Both the position numbers and the translations under genes were made by a program. From the NCBI GenBank assembly GCA_020430675.1, contig JAGQJJ010000006.1, positions 1 to 19,094 of the forward strand: a DNA stretch of 19,094 nt, in the 5' to 3' direction. This document shows, piece after piece, positions 1 through 10,086 of the stretch (the first letter of the stretch is position 1; the number at the start of each line of letters is the position of its first letter). The notes under the pieces are model-generated. The model ran no database searches, was not told the DNA's origin, and saw only the letters and a program-made list of their open reading frames with translations. This DNA is from Myxococcales bacterium (GTDB lineage Bacteria > Myxococcota > Bradymonadia > UBA7976 > UBA1532).

Positions 1-359
1 TGGTCGACGATGACAAAGAGGTTGGCCAGCTCGATGATCGAGCCGAGCGGCTTCCAGCTCTCGCCGGTCTTCGAAATCTCGTCCTCGCGCGCCACGCGCC
101 GCTCGACGATCCACTGGCGCAGCGTGGCCAGATCGTCGAACTCCAGCTCGTCGCCGTTGCGGCGGCGAATGCGCCACCCGGTGCGGGGCACGACCTCGTC
201 GAGCGAGCCGAGCGGCGCGTCGGCGAACACCTCATCGTCGGGCCCTTCGACGCGGAAGAGGTGCCCGCAATGGGTGCACTTGACCGTGATGCCCGCCTCG
301 GGGATCTTCGCGTCGTCGAACTCGAACTCAGTGCTGCACTTCTCGCAGTTGACCTTCAT
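1..359 (-). CDS. Zinc-ribbon / GYF-like domain protein (3' end beyond window)
   Basis: Reading from an ATG at 359 down to the window edge gives 119 residues with no stop, so the C-terminus is missing. Residues 1-35 form an MJ0042-type zinc ribbon with Cys5-x2-Cys8 and Cys28-x2-Cys31. Residues about 62-116 (GWRIRRRNGDELEF, then W, then SWKPLGSI) resemble the GYF-like domain often paired with this ribbon in Myxococcota proteins. The upstream gene ends at 328, so the two overlap by 32 bases, which suggests translational coupling. It has the same domain order as that upstream neighbour. Metal binding by the four cysteines is expected from the family; the cellular role is unknown. The missing part could hold a membrane segment or repeats, as in the neighbour. 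Confidence 0.8.
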   Translation of the reverse strand, partial: MKVNCEKCSTEFEFDDAKIPEAGITVKCTHCGHLFRVEGPDDEVFADAPLGSLDEVVPRTGWRIRRRNGDELEFDDLATLRQWIVERRVAREDEISKTGESWKPLGSIIELANLFVIVD

Positions 360-1704
360 CGTCTCCGCTCGCCCGCCGCATGCGTCGTCGGTACTCGGCC
401 AGGGCCCGGCGGGCCTCCCGGTTGCGGTCGGTCCGGTACAACGCCAGCGCCAGATAACGGTGCACGCGCGGATCGGCCGCGTCCTCCTCCCGAGCGAGGC
501 GTTGCAGAAGATTGGTCGCTGCCGTGTAGTTCTCCGCCTCGAACTCCTGAATGGCCTGCGCCAGCCGGGGCGACGGGGTCGCCGCCGACGCGGCGCTCGC
601 CGCCTCGATGGCCGGTGGCAGGCTCATCCAGCCGAGCGCCACGCTCGCGCCGACCACCCCGGTCGCCAGCACGAAGCCGGCCAGGGCGAGCCCGAGCACG
701 TGGGCCAGGCCGACGGGGTTCTCAACCGAAGGCTTGCGCGCCGCCGCCACCGTGGCCGGCTCGGGCGCTCGCACCACGGTCGGCCGGTCGCGCGTGATCG
801 CGCCGCCGTGCCGCTCGCTGGCCCGGGTCGTGTCGAGCGACAGCGGCGGTTCAGTGAAGCTGCGCTTGCCCACTCGCCCGGCCAGCTCGGGGAAGGCGCT
901 GACCTCTTCGAAGGGCCCGTCGCCGCGCGCGATCTTGACCCCGCGGATGTCGGGCTTGCCCTCCAGCCAGGCGACGACCGCGTCGACCGTCATCAGCTCG
1001 TAGACCACGCCGCGCTCATTGCGCACCCGCCAGCCCGTCGGCTGGGGCGGATTGGAGCCCAGCGCGGCCGGCGCCTGCGACATGACCTGATCGACGTAGA
1101 CCGGGTCGACCACGCGGGTCGACTCCTCCTCCTCGGCATCCAGCGTCGGGGGGTGGTCGAGAAACGCCTCGCGGGGCAGGGGCATCACCGCGCCGCGCGT
1201 CGGCACGTCCTGCGGCACACGGCGACCAGCGGCCGGCCGCAGATGGGCCATGCCCGAGGTCGCCCGGCTGACCGGCGCGCTGTCCTGACCGAAGCGGAAG
1301 TCGGGCGAGTCGTCCATCGTCTTGCCGTCGAGCGCGTCGCGCGCGGCGCTGCGCGGTGACAGGATGGCCGCGAGTTGATTCGCGCTTCCGCGACCGATGG
1401 GCAGGCGGTCGAAGTCATCGGCCTCATCGGGGCTGGGCAGGGTGCCGAGCCCGCCGAACTCGGCGTCGGGCGTGCTGAAATCAGCCAGCGGCGGCAGCCC
1501 GTCGGGATCGTCGAGCGTCTCGTAGCCGCCGAGGCCGTAGGCCCCCCCCGGATCGCTCAGATCGGCCCCGCCGCTCAGCGAGTCGCTGTCTTCGGTGGTG
1601 GTGGGATCAAACGACAGCGCGCAGACCGTGCAGACCACCCGCCGCGACCGACGCTGCGCGTCGATCTCATTGGGTGCACGGCAGTGAGGGCACCGGATCT
1701 TCAT
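328..1704 (-). CDS. Zinc-ribbon / GYF-like / transmembrane / TPR-like protein
   Basis: A 458-residue protein of unknown role. From the ATG at 1704 it starts MKIRCPHC and has a zinc ribbon with Cys5-x2-Cys8 and Cys25-x2-Cys28. An acidic, low-complexity region follows. A GYF-like domain starting GWRVRNERG lies near residues 220-285. One hydrophobic segment near 330-358 is a likely membrane helix. A C-terminal helical stretch of about 80 residues (AIQEFEAENYTAATNLLQRL, then an ALALYRTDRNREARRAL segment) looks like TPR repeats. A GTG at 1722 is possible, but it would put six extra residues ahead of the typical MKIRCPHC start. The pcrA stop lies 61 bases upstream, so it is probably the fourth gene of the glmU operon. 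The topology suggests a cytoplasmic metal-binding part and an extracytoplasmic repeat part; that is inference. Confidence 0.82.
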   Translation of the reverse strand: MKIRCPHCRAPNEIDAQRRSRRVVCTVCALSFDPTTTEDSDSLSGGADLSDPGGAYGLGGYETLDDPDGLPPLADFSTPDAEFGGLGTLPSPDEADDFDRLPIGRGSANQLAAILSPRSAARDALDGKTMDDSPDFRFGQDSAPVSRATSGMAHLRPAAGRRVPQDVPTRGAVMPLPREAFLDHPPTLDAEEEESTRVVDPVYVDQVMSQAPAALGSNPPQPTGWRVRNERGVVYELMTVDAVVAWLEGKPDIRGVKIARGDGPFEEVSAFPELAGRVGKRSFTEPPLSLDTTRASERHGGAITRDRPTVVRAPEPATVAAARKPSVENPVGLAHVLGLALAGFVLATGVVGASVALGWMSLPPAIEAASAASAATPSPRLAQAIQEFEAENYTAATNLLQRLAREEDAADPRVHRYLALALYRTDRNREARRALAEYRRRMRRASGDDEGQLREVQH

Positions 1705-1765
1705 CACCGCGAAGGGTGCCACACCGCCGCAGGCATCGCCAGTTCCGCGGGGCAGCCCGCGCCGT

Positions 1766-4029
1766 TCAACCGTCGTAGGGCGAGACGTAATCGGCGGCGA
1801 TCGTGCGCGTGCCGATGTCGGGGAAGTCGACGGTCAGGGTGGTGTGCAGGCCGATGCGCACGCGCTGCACCACGCCCGCGCCGAGCTGCGCGTGCCAGAC
1901 CTTCATGCCCGGCCGGAAGGTCTCGCCGCCGCCGCCGAAGTCGGGCCCGGGCAGGCGGTCAGAGAAGAGCTCATCGGCGCCCGCCAGCGAGGGCCGCAGC
2001 CGCCGCATCGAGCGCATCGGCCGGGCCGTCCGCGGCCCTTGATCGGGCTGATACCGCGGCTCGAGCGCATCGGATGGCAGCTCGCCGAGGAAGCGGCTGG
2101 CCCGGCTCTCGCCCATCTCGCCAAACCCGCGCCGAAAGCGGGCCCAGGTCAGGCAGAGCCGCTGTCGCGCCCGGGTGATGGCCACGTAACAAAGCCGGCG
2201 CTCCTCTTCGACGTCATCGGCCTCGATCGATCGCTTGTGGGGGAAGACGCCCTCTTCGAGCCCCATGACAAAAACGACTGGAAATTCGAGCCCTTTGGCG
2301 GTGTGCACCGTCATCAGCGAGACCGCGCCCAGGCTGCTGTCGGCCGCGTCGACCTCGCTTTGCAGCTTCACGTTCTCCAGGTACGCCGCCAGCGACGGCG
2401 CCGGGCCCTCGGTGGCAAACGCGGTCAGCACCGACAGAAGCTGCTCGACGTTCTCGTGTCGCTGCCGCTCCTCTTCGCCGAGCCGCGCGTCGGATTTCAG
2501 CTCGGTCAGAAAGCCGGTCTCGGTCAACACGGCGCGCAGCCGATCGGCCGCTGGCTGCTCATCGAGCGGCCGGCCATCTTCGCCGAGCTGCTCGCGATGG
2601 GCTTCGATCAGCGGCATGAAAGCCCGCACCGCCGCCCCCGCCTTGCCCTTGAGCACGCCTTCGTCGAGCGCCGCGGTCAGCGCGGCCCAGAGCGACCCAC
2701 CATCGCGGGCCGCCAACGCCGCCACGCGACCGAGCGTCTTTGGCCCCAGCCCACGGCTCGGCGCGTTGATCGCCCGCCGCAGCGCGATCTCGTCGTCCGG
2801 GTTCACCAGCAGCCGGGCGTAGGCCAGCGCGTCGCGCACCTCGGCGCGGTCGAAAAACGCCCGCCCGCGCAGCACCCGATACGGAATGCCCAACAGGCTC
2901 AGGCTCTGCTCGACGCCCAACGACAGGTGGTTGGCGCGCATCAGCACCGCCACGTCGCCCGGCGCATAGGCCTCATCGCGGCACAGCTCGGCCACGCGCC
3001 CCGCGATCCAGCGCGCCTCGGCCCGATCGTCGCGCGCCCCGAACAGCTCGACGCGCATGCCATCGGCGCCGTCGGTCCACAGCGATTTGCCCAGCCGCCG
3101 CCGGTTATGGGCGATCACCTCGTTCGCGGCGGTCAGGATGTACCGGTCGCTGCGATAGTTCTGCTCCAGTCGCACGACCTGCGCGCCCGGATACTCGTCG
3201 GGGAAGCGCAAGATGTTCTCCACCTCGGCCCCGCGCCAGCCATAGATCGACTGGTCATCATCGCCCACGACAAACAGATTCGGCCCCGGCGGCGGACCGT
3301 CGGCCGGCGCGATCTGGCGCAACCAGAGGTATTGCGCGGCGTTGGTGTCCTGAAACTCGTCGACCAGAATCCAGCGCCACGCCGCGCGATAGCGCTCGCG
3401 CAGCGTCTTCTGCGCCGCGAGCAGCTGCGCCGGGCGCACGATCAGGTCGCCGAAGTCGAACGCATTGGCCTGTTCGAGCCGCTGGTCATACGCCTCGCCC
3501 AGCGCGGTTGCGTCGAGGCGGGTCTGAAGCTCGATCGGCAGCTCGGGCCCCAGATCGCGCGCCGAGTGGCCGGCGTTCTTGGCCCGATCGATCGCCCGCC
3601 GCACCAGCTTCACCTCGGGCGCCAGCAGGTCATGGCCCGCTTGCAGCACCACGTCGCGCACCAGCGTGAGCTGATCGCCTTCGTCGTAGATGGTGAACGC
3701 GCGCGTCCGCCCGAACCACTCGGCGTGCCGCCGCAGAAAGCGGGCGCCCAGCGCGTGAAAGGTGCCGATCTGAAGCCGCGGCTCGTCTTCCAGCCCCAAA
3801 AGATCGAGCACCCGCTCGCGCATCTCGCGGGCGGCGCGGTTGGTGAACGTCAGCGCCAGGATGCTCTCGGGCGGCGCGCCATCGGCCAGCAACCGCGCGA
3901 TGCGCCGCGTCACCACCCGCGTCTTGCCGCTGCCCGCGCCCGCCAGCAACAAGAGCGGCCCCTCGCCGTGCAGCACCGCGTCGCGCTGCACCGGGTTGAG
4001 GCCGGCGACCGGATCCACGCGCAGGCGGC

Positions 4030-4033
<4 letters not shown>
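1766..4033 (-). CDS. pcrA: UvrD/PcrA-type ATP-dependent DNA helicase
   Basis: Superfamily 1A 3'-5' DNA helicase of 755 residues, used in nucleotide excision and mismatch repair and in clearing replication obstacles. Visible motifs are the Q-motif region LNPVQRDAV, Walker A AGAGSGKT at residues 31-38, motif II DEFQDTN, motif III GDDDQSIYGWRGA, the TVHTAKGLEFPVVFV block, and motif VI YVAITRARQRL. The C-terminus (MKVWHAQLGAGVVQRV) is the tudor-like RNA polymerase-binding domain typical of PcrA/UvrD and absent from Rep. The GTG start at 4033 overlaps the glmS stop as GTGA, so translation is probably coupled to glmS. The open frame runs much further upstream, but that part lies antiparallel-free inside glmS in another frame and is not homologous to helicases. 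PcrA and UvrD cannot be told apart here. Confidence 0.93.
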
Positions 4034-5859
<1,826 letters not shown>

Positions 5860-5862
5860 GGC

Positions 5863-7269
5863 TCAATCCTCTCTGAGGGCGTCGGCCTCGCGCTTGCGGG
5901 CTGCCCAGCCGTCGATGTTCCTCTGCCGCATGCGGCTCAGCGCGAGCGCGTCTTGCGGCACGTCGTAGGTCACGGTGCTGCCAGCGCCCACATAGGCCCC
6001 TTCGCCCACCGTCACCGGCGCCACCAACTGCGTATCGGAGCCGATGAAAGCGCCGGCCCCAATCTCGGTTCGATGCTTGCGCACCCCGTCGTAGTTGCAG
6101 GTGATGGTGCCCGCGCCGATGTTTGCGCCCGCGCCGACCGAGGCGTCGCCCAGATAGCTGAGGTGACTCGCTTTGGCGCCCTCGAACAGCTCGGCCTTCT
6201 TGGTCTCGACAAAATTGCCCACCTTGACCTTCGCGTGCAGCACGGTGCCCTCGCGTAGACGCGCAAACGGCCCGACCTGACAGCGCGGGCCCACTTTGGC
6301 GCCCTCCAGGTGGCACATCGCGCGGATCAGCGCGCCTTCGGCCACCTCGCTGTCGGCGATGCGCGAGCCCTGCTCCAGCACGCAATCGGCGCCGATGCGG
6401 GTGTTGCCCAGCAAGGCGACATCGGGCTCGATCACGGTGTCGGCCCCGATCTCGACCCCGTCGTGCACGAAAAACCGCGCCGGATCGACCAGCGTGACGC
6501 CCGCCCGCATCAGCTCGGCGCGCAGGTGCGCCTGCATGCGCCGCTCGGCGGCCGCCAGGTCGAGGCGATCGTTCACGCCCGCCGCCTGCGCCGCTTCGTC
6601 GCCGGTCAGCACCACCGCGCGGGCCCCGCCGGCCTTCGCCGCCGCCGCCACCAGATCGGTCAGGTAATACTCGCCCTGCGCGTTGTCGGTGCCCACCGCG
6701 CGCAGCTCGGTGAAGAGGAATCTGGCGTCGACGCGGTAGATGCCCGCGTTCACCTCGTCGATCTTCTTCTCGTCATCCGAAGCGTCGCGGAACTCAACGA
6801 TGCGCTGCACCACGTCGGCGTCGTCGCGCACGATGCGCCCATAGGCCGCGGGATCGGGCAGCCGCATGCTCAACAGGCCCAGCGTCGCCGCTCCGGTCTC
6901 CGCGTCGAGACGCTCGATCAGGGCGTTCGGCAAGGTGGGCACATCGCCCGACAAGATGAAGACGTCGCCCGCAAAGCCGGCCAGCGCATCCCGGGCGCAC
7001 TCGACCGCGTGCGCGGTGCCCCGCTGCTCTTCCTGCACCGCGGTCACCACCGGCGCGCCGACAAACGCCTGCGCCAGATAGGCTTCCACCGCCTCGCGCT
7101 GATGCCCGACGATGACCACCACCCGCTCGGCGCCGAGCGCCAGCGCGCTGCGCACCGGATAGTGGATCATGGGCCGCCCGGCCACCGTGTGCAGCACCTT
7201 GGCGCGCTGTGAGCGCATCCTGGTGCCTTGCCCCGCTGCCATCACCACCACCGCGCGCGCCCGCGTCAA
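5863..7269 (-). CDS. glmU: Bifunctional UDP-GlcNAc pyrophosphorylase / GlcN-1-P acetyltransferase
   Basis: Acetylates glucosamine-1-phosphate and then adds UMP to give UDP-GlcNAc for peptidoglycan and LPS. It has 468 residues. The N-terminal nucleotidyltransferase motif is AAGQGTRMRSQRAKVLH (residues 11-27), where the usual Pro before the Lys is Ala. The C-terminal half is a left-handed beta-helix of hexapeptide repeats with NFVETKKAE, the ANIGAGTITCNYDG block, and the terminal LALSRMRQRNIDGWAARKR. The TTG at 7269 is chosen because AGGAGG sits exactly 6 bases upstream and a sigma70-like promoter lies just beyond. The frame stays open 120 codons further, but that part has no homology and would cross the promoter. 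It is the first gene of the leftward operon. Confidence 0.95.
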   Translation of the reverse strand: MTRARAVVVMAAGQGTRMRSQRAKVLHTVAGRPMIHYPVRSALALGAERVVVIVGHQREAVEAYLAQAFVGAPVVTAVQEEQRGTAHAVECARDALAGFAGDVFILSGDVPTLPNALIERLDAETGAATLGLLSMRLPDPAAYGRIVRDDADVVQRIVEFRDASDDEKKIDEVNAGIYRVDARFLFTELRAVGTDNAQGEYYLTDLVAAAAKAGGARAVVLTGDEAAQAAGVNDRLDLAAAERRMQAHLRAELMRAGVTLVDPARFFVHDGVEIGADTVIEPDVALLGNTRIGADCVLEQGSRIADSEVAEGALIRAMCHLEGAKVGPRCQVGPFARLREGTVLHAKVKVGNFVETKKAELFEGAKASHLSYLGDASVGAGANIGAGTITCNYDGVRKHRTEIGAGAFIGSDTQLVAPVTVGEGAYVGAGSTVTYDVPQDALALSRMRQRNIDGWAARKREADALRED

Positions 7270-7275
7270 GAGCCA

Positions 7276-7281
7276 CCTCCT
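7276..7281 (-). promoter_or_regulatory. Ribosome binding site fixing the glmU TTG start
   Basis: On the minus strand AGGAGG lies 6 bases before TTG at 7269. This perfect Shine-Dalgarno decides in favour of the non-AUG start, because the next in-frame ATG (residue 10) falls inside the conserved nucleotide-binding strand. Confidence 0.85.
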
Positions 7282-7311
7282 CAGCCGCCCGCGCGGCCCG
7301 GTCGTGCCGGA

Positions 7312-7340
7312 GATATCGCCCTCGCGCCCGCCCCTGTCAA
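7312..7340 (-). promoter_or_regulatory. Probable sigma70-type promoter of the glmU-glmS-pcrA operon
   Basis: A consensus -35 TTGACA (7340-7335) is followed after exactly 17 bases by GATATC (7317-7312) as a weak -10. Transcription would start near 7305, giving a leader of about 36 bases before the TTG. The -35 is perfect; the -10 matches only three of six consensus positions. Confidence 0.6.
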
Positions 7341-7387
7341 TGGCCGCGGCCCGGTGAGGCCCGCACCGCGCCACCCGAGAGAGCAGG

Positions 7388-7416
7388 TTGCCCGGGTCTC
7401 GCCGGACGGATATCCT
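7388..7416 (+). promoter_or_regulatory. Possible sigma70-type promoter of ilvE
   Basis: TTGCCC (7388-7393), a 17-base spacer, then TATCCT (7411-7416): four of six consensus matches in each box. Transcripts would carry a leader of about 125 bases containing a 6-bp hairpin (CCGCCG at 7434-7439 with CGGCGG at 7444-7449). It lies back to back with the glmU promoter. No run of Leu, Val or Ile codons indicating an attenuator peptide was seen. Confidence 0.4.
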
Positions 7417-7546
7417 CCGATGGAACAATTCCCCCGCCGATCCCGGCGGCGAGGCGCCCCGAAGTGCCGGCAGCATGCGGCCGGAGCAACGCAGCGCGCG
7501 CCACGAGCATCGAACGCGTCCGGACGGTGGGAAGCAGGAGGTCGTA

Positions 7547-8476
7547 ATGACGCTGAAGTCGGACAAGGTATGGATGGACGGCGAGCTCCTCCCATACGAA
7601 CACGCCACCATCCATGTGCTCACGCACACCCTTCATTACGGCTACGGCGTCTTTGAGGGCATCCGCGCCTACCAGCGTCTCGATGGGCAGAGCCACATCT
7701 TCCGCCTCGCCGAGCATATGCGCCGCCTGTTCGAGAGCGCGCATATCCTCGATCTGCAGATCCCGTTCAGCCAGGCCGATCTGATCAAGGCCTCGGTCGA
7801 GACCCTGATCGCCAACCACTTCACCGAGGGCTACCTGCGTCCGATCGTGTTCCTCGGCAGCGAAGCGATGGGCCTCGGCGCGCTGAACAACCGCGTGCGC
7901 GTCGCCATCCCCACCTGGAAGTGGGGCGCCTACCTGGGCGATGAGGGCATGCGCAACGGAATCCGCTGTAAAGTCAGCTCCTTCAACCGCATGCACGTCA
8001 ACGTGAACATGGTGAAGGGCAAGATTTGCGGTCAGTATGTCAATTCCGTCATAGCCAAGCGCGAGGCGCTCAAGAGCGGCTATGACGAGGCCATCATGCT
8101 CGACACGGCGGGCTACGTGTCAGAATGCACCGGCGAAAACCTCTTCATGGTGCGCGATCGGCGGATCGTGACCCCGCCGTATGGCAGCAGCATCCTCGGC
8201 GGCATCACCCGCGACACCATCATCCGGCTCGCCCGTGACCTGGGTGTCGTGGTCGAAGAGCGCCTCTTCGCCCGCGACGAGCTCTATGTGGCCGACGAGG
8301 TCTTCCTCACCGGCACGGCGGCTGAGGTCACTCCCGTACGCGAGATTGACAACCGGCGGATCGGCAGCGGCGCGCCCGGTGAGCTCACCCGTATGATTTC
8401 CAAGCGCTTTTACGATGTGGTCAAGGGCGAGACGCCCGATTACCCCGAGTGGCGCCACAGCTACCGCCTGTCCTGA
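7547..8476 (+). CDS. ilvE: Branched-chain amino acid aminotransferase
   Basis: Fold-type IV PLP enzyme catalysing the last step of Leu, Ile and Val synthesis and the first step of their breakdown, in the cytoplasm. The 309-residue length matches family members such as E. coli IlvE. Seen are HTLHYGYGVFEGIRAY (residues 27-42), MVKGKICGQYVNS with the likely PLP lysine K159, GYVSECTGENLF (189-200), GGITRDTI, and the C-terminal FLTGTAAEVTPV. The ATG at 7547 has AGGAGG 5 bases upstream. The frame is open upstream of this ATG, but that part is leader sequence. D-amino-acid transaminase or ADC lyase are excluded mainly by the FEGIRAY motif and the length. Confidence 0.95.
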   Translation: MTLKSDKVWMDGELLPYEHATIHVLTHTLHYGYGVFEGIRAYQRLDGQSHIFRLAEHMRRLFESAHILDLQIPFSQADLIKASVETLIANHFTEGYLRPIVFLGSEAMGLGALNNRVRVAIPTWKWGAYLGDEGMRNGIRCKVSSFNRMHVNVNMVKGKICGQYVNSVIAKREALKSGYDEAIMLDTAGYVSECTGENLFMVRDRRIVTPPYGSSILGGITRDTIIRLARDLGVVVEERLFARDELYVADEVFLTGTAAEVTPVREIDNRRIGSGAPGELTRMISKRFYDVVKGETPDYPEWRHSYRLS

Positions 8477-8487
8477 GACCCGCCTGA

Positions 8488-8503
8488 GCGTGCTTTGGCA
8501 CGC
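8488..8503 (+). terminator. Small hairpin after ilvE
   Basis: GCGTGC and GCACGC form a perfect 6-bp stem with a TTTG loop, 11 bases past the ilvE stop. No T tract follows, so it may be a weak or processing hairpin and ilvE transcripts may read into the next gene. Confidence 0.3.
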
Positions 8504-8547
8504 AGCATGCATTTCCGGCGGCCGACCCCTTTTGCGAGGAGCGTGTC

Positions 8548-9300
8548 GTGCCGCGAGGAACCGAATTCATCCGCGCCCTTGAGCATCACCGTGCGTCGAT
8601 GCTCGCCCGCCGGCAACCCGCGCCGGAGATGATCTCCCCCCGCCTGCTCCTGTCTTGGATTCACCACGACAACATGCTCGAAGGCCGGCTCTTCCGCCCG
8701 GCTGAGATCGTTCAGGCCCTGCGCGCCGAAGACGACCACCTCGATCGGTACCTGCACCCCTTGATGCGCAAGATCCGCCGCTATCGCGACGCGATCGACT
8801 TCACCTGGGGCCTGGCCCATGAAGGCGCCGACGCGGTCAGCCTTGAGGGGCTCAAGGACATCCACCGCCAGCTCACGCCCTCGCCGAAGGATCGCGGTGG
8901 CCTGTATCGGCGCACGTCGCCGGTGCACCGCGACTACTTCCAGCGCATCTGTTCGGCCGACAAGGTGCCCTACTACCTGCGCAAGCTGTTCGAGCAGATC
9001 CGCGACGAGTGCGACAACGCCTGTGACCCGGTCACGTTTGCGGCCGATGTGCATCACAAGCTGATGTTCATCTACCCCTTCCGCCGCAATCCGGGCACCA
9101 GCGCGCGGCTGTTCACCAACCTGCTCCTGCTCTCGCGCGGTTACCCGCCGGCCATCGTGCCCGCCCACCAGCGCGACGCCTACTACGAGGCGCTCAACCA
9201 CCCCGATTCGAGCAAGCTCGCGGTCATCTTCGGTGATGCCGTCGCCCTGCTGCTCGAGCGCTCGGGCGGCCACCTGGGGCTCATCCAGGCCGTCCGCTGA
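8548..9300 (+). CDS. Fic-fold protein with degenerate catalytic motif
   Basis: A 250-residue protein that I read as a Fic-family member. Fic enzymes transfer AMP or other phosphate-containing groups from nucleotides to proteins; the canonical motif is HPFx(D/E)GNGRxxR. Here residues 167-188 read ADVHHKLMFIYPFRRNPGTSARL: the context and the PF...AR frame are kept, but the catalytic His is Tyr176 and GNGR has become a variant around NPGT. Residues 36-56 (SWIHHDNMLEGRLFRPAEI) match the N-terminal inhibitory helix of class II Fic proteins, including Glu45-Gly46, although the residue four before the Glu is Asp. The GTG start at 8548 has GAGGAG 6 bases upstream. It lies 71 bases after ilvE with no antitoxin-like partner. 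AMP transfer by the normal mechanism seems unlikely; a binding or altered transferase role is inference. Confidence 0.75.
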   Translation: MPRGTEFIRALEHHRASMLARRQPAPEMISPRLLLSWIHHDNMLEGRLFRPAEIVQALRAEDDHLDRYLHPLMRKIRRYRDAIDFTWGLAHEGADAVSLEGLKDIHRQLTPSPKDRGGLYRRTSPVHRDYFQRICSADKVPYYLRKLFEQIRDECDNACDPVTFAADVHHKLMFIYPFRRNPGTSARLFTNLLLLSRGYPPAIVPAHQRDAYYEALNHPDSSKLAVIFGDAVALLLERSGGHLGLIQAVR

Positions 9301-9302
9301 GC

Positions 9303-9327
9303 TCGCGCGCGGCCCGACCGCGCGCGA
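9303..9327. terminator. Strong GC hairpin after the Fic-fold gene
   Basis: TCGCGCGCGG (9303-9312) and CCGCGCGCGA (9318-9327) make a perfect 10-bp stem with a 5-base loop, starting 3 bases past the stop. It lies between two convergent genes, so it may act in both directions. It is not followed by a T run, so factor-independent termination is uncertain. Confidence 0.5.
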
Positions 9328-9359
9328 TCATTCCTGGCCTGCATGACTTCGGTCGGCGC

Positions 9360-9373
9360 CGCTTGCGCAAGCG
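9360..9373. repeat. 14-base perfect palindrome CGCTTGCGCAAGCG
   Basis: A perfect palindrome just beyond the 3' end of the minus-strand gene ending at 9388. It may help end that transcript or protect its 3' end. A protein-binding site is also possible; the sequence does not decide. Confidence 0.5.
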
Positions 9374-9387
9374 CGAGCCGTGCGCCG

Positions 9388-9948
9388 TCAGGGCTTCATC
9401 CAGAACAGATCCACCAGCGACTTGCCCAGCGTGACGCAGCGGGGGCCGCGCAGCGTGCCTTCGAGCACCTTCGGATCCAGGTTCGCCGCGGTGCCGCGCC
9501 CGATGGTGAAGCGGGCCTGGGGCGCGGGGGTGCGTTTCTGCACGTAGCGGCCGTCGCGATCGGGCGCGACATGCGTCTCGACGTCGTAGAACACCAACGT
9601 CACGCGCTCCAGATCCGAGCGGGCGGCGAAGAGCGCGCCGACGCCGTGGGTCTCGGCCAGGCGGCCGAGCAGCAGCCAGCGGAAGCCATCGCAGAGCGCG
9701 GCGTCGCGCTTCTTGGGTTCGATGGGGCGCAGGAACCAGATCTCCAAGGCGTCGCGCTGGATGCGCAGCCCCTCGGCCGCGTCGCGCAGCGCCGGGGTGG
9801 TGAGAAAGACGCCCAGATGAGCCTGCACCGCGCTTTCGAGCGAGTTGGTGTCGGCGGCGACATCCGCCGCGCCTTGGGCGCAGACGCTGGCGACGTTTGC
9901 CAGCACCAGCGCAAACGCGCAGAGCACGCCCGCGCGGCGCGCCCTCAA
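9388..9948 (-). CDS. Secreted protein of unknown function
   Basis: I do not recognise this protein. With a TTG start at 9948 it has 186 residues, beginning MRARRAGVLCAFALVLANVA, a plausible signal peptide with cleavage after SVCA. The mature part has no motif I can name; it contains WFLRPIEPKKRDAALCDGFRWLLLGRL and ends DLFWMKP. The start is uncertain. The frame is open to an ATG at 10179, which would add 77 low-complexity Pro/Ala/Arg-rich residues before the signal-like segment and leave only 6 bases to the divergent gene. A GTG at 9927 is another option. No convincing Shine-Dalgarno supports any of these. It probably acts in the periplasm or outside the cell (inference). Confidence 0.6.
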   Translation of the reverse strand: MRARRAGVLCAFALVLANVASVCAQGAADVAADTNSLESAVQAHLGVFLTTPALRDAAEGLRIQRDALEIWFLRPIEPKKRDAALCDGFRWLLLGRLAETHGVGALFAARSDLERVTLVFYDVETHVAPDRDGRYVQKRTPAPQARFTIGRGTAANLDPKVLEGTLRGPRCVTLGKSLVDLFWMKP

Positions 9949-9974
9949 CGCGGGGCGCGCCGCCGTTGAGGGCG
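9940..9974. repeat. Inverted repeat at the start of the unknown secreted gene
   Basis: GCCCTCAACG (9941-9950) pairs with CGTTGAGGGC (9964-9973), extended one base pair outward, around a 13-base GC-rich loop. It covers the proposed TTG start at 9948, so in mRNA it could hide the start codon. Confidence 0.6.
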
Positions 9975-9982
9975 TCGTGCGT

Positions 9983-10000
9983 GTCCGCGGTGCCGCGGAC
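9983..10000. repeat. Inverted repeat GTCCGCGG-TG-CCGCGGAC
   Basis: Two perfect 8-base arms around a 2-base centre. It is compact enough to be a dimeric regulator site or a hairpin. It sits in the spacer between the divergent secreted-protein and outer-membrane genes. Confidence 0.55.
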
Positions 10001-10086
10001 TGCGCTTTGTCGGCGTCGCTTCGGGTCGTGGGCCTGACCGCTCGACGCCGCTGAGGCAGCGCATTTGCAGGCGGGCTGGCCGGCGA

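Noticed and set aside
5860..5862. glmS ribozyme or riboswitch
   Set aside because: glmU ends 3 bases before glmS, leaving no untranslated leader for the known ribozyme.
7420..7546. Leader-peptide attenuator upstream of ilvE
   Set aside because: The ORF from the ATG at 7420 has no cluster of Leu, Val or Ile codons, and no terminator/antiterminator pair is evident; only one short hairpin is seen.
7270..7629. N-terminal extension of the glmU frame
   Set aside because: It overlaps the promoter and the divergent ilvE start and has no nucleotidyltransferase similarity; the TTG at 7269 has an ideal Shine-Dalgarno.
8548..9300. Fic toxin of a toxin-antitoxin pair
   Set aside because: No small antitoxin gene adjoins it, the inhibitory helix is already in the protein, and the catalytic motif is degenerate.
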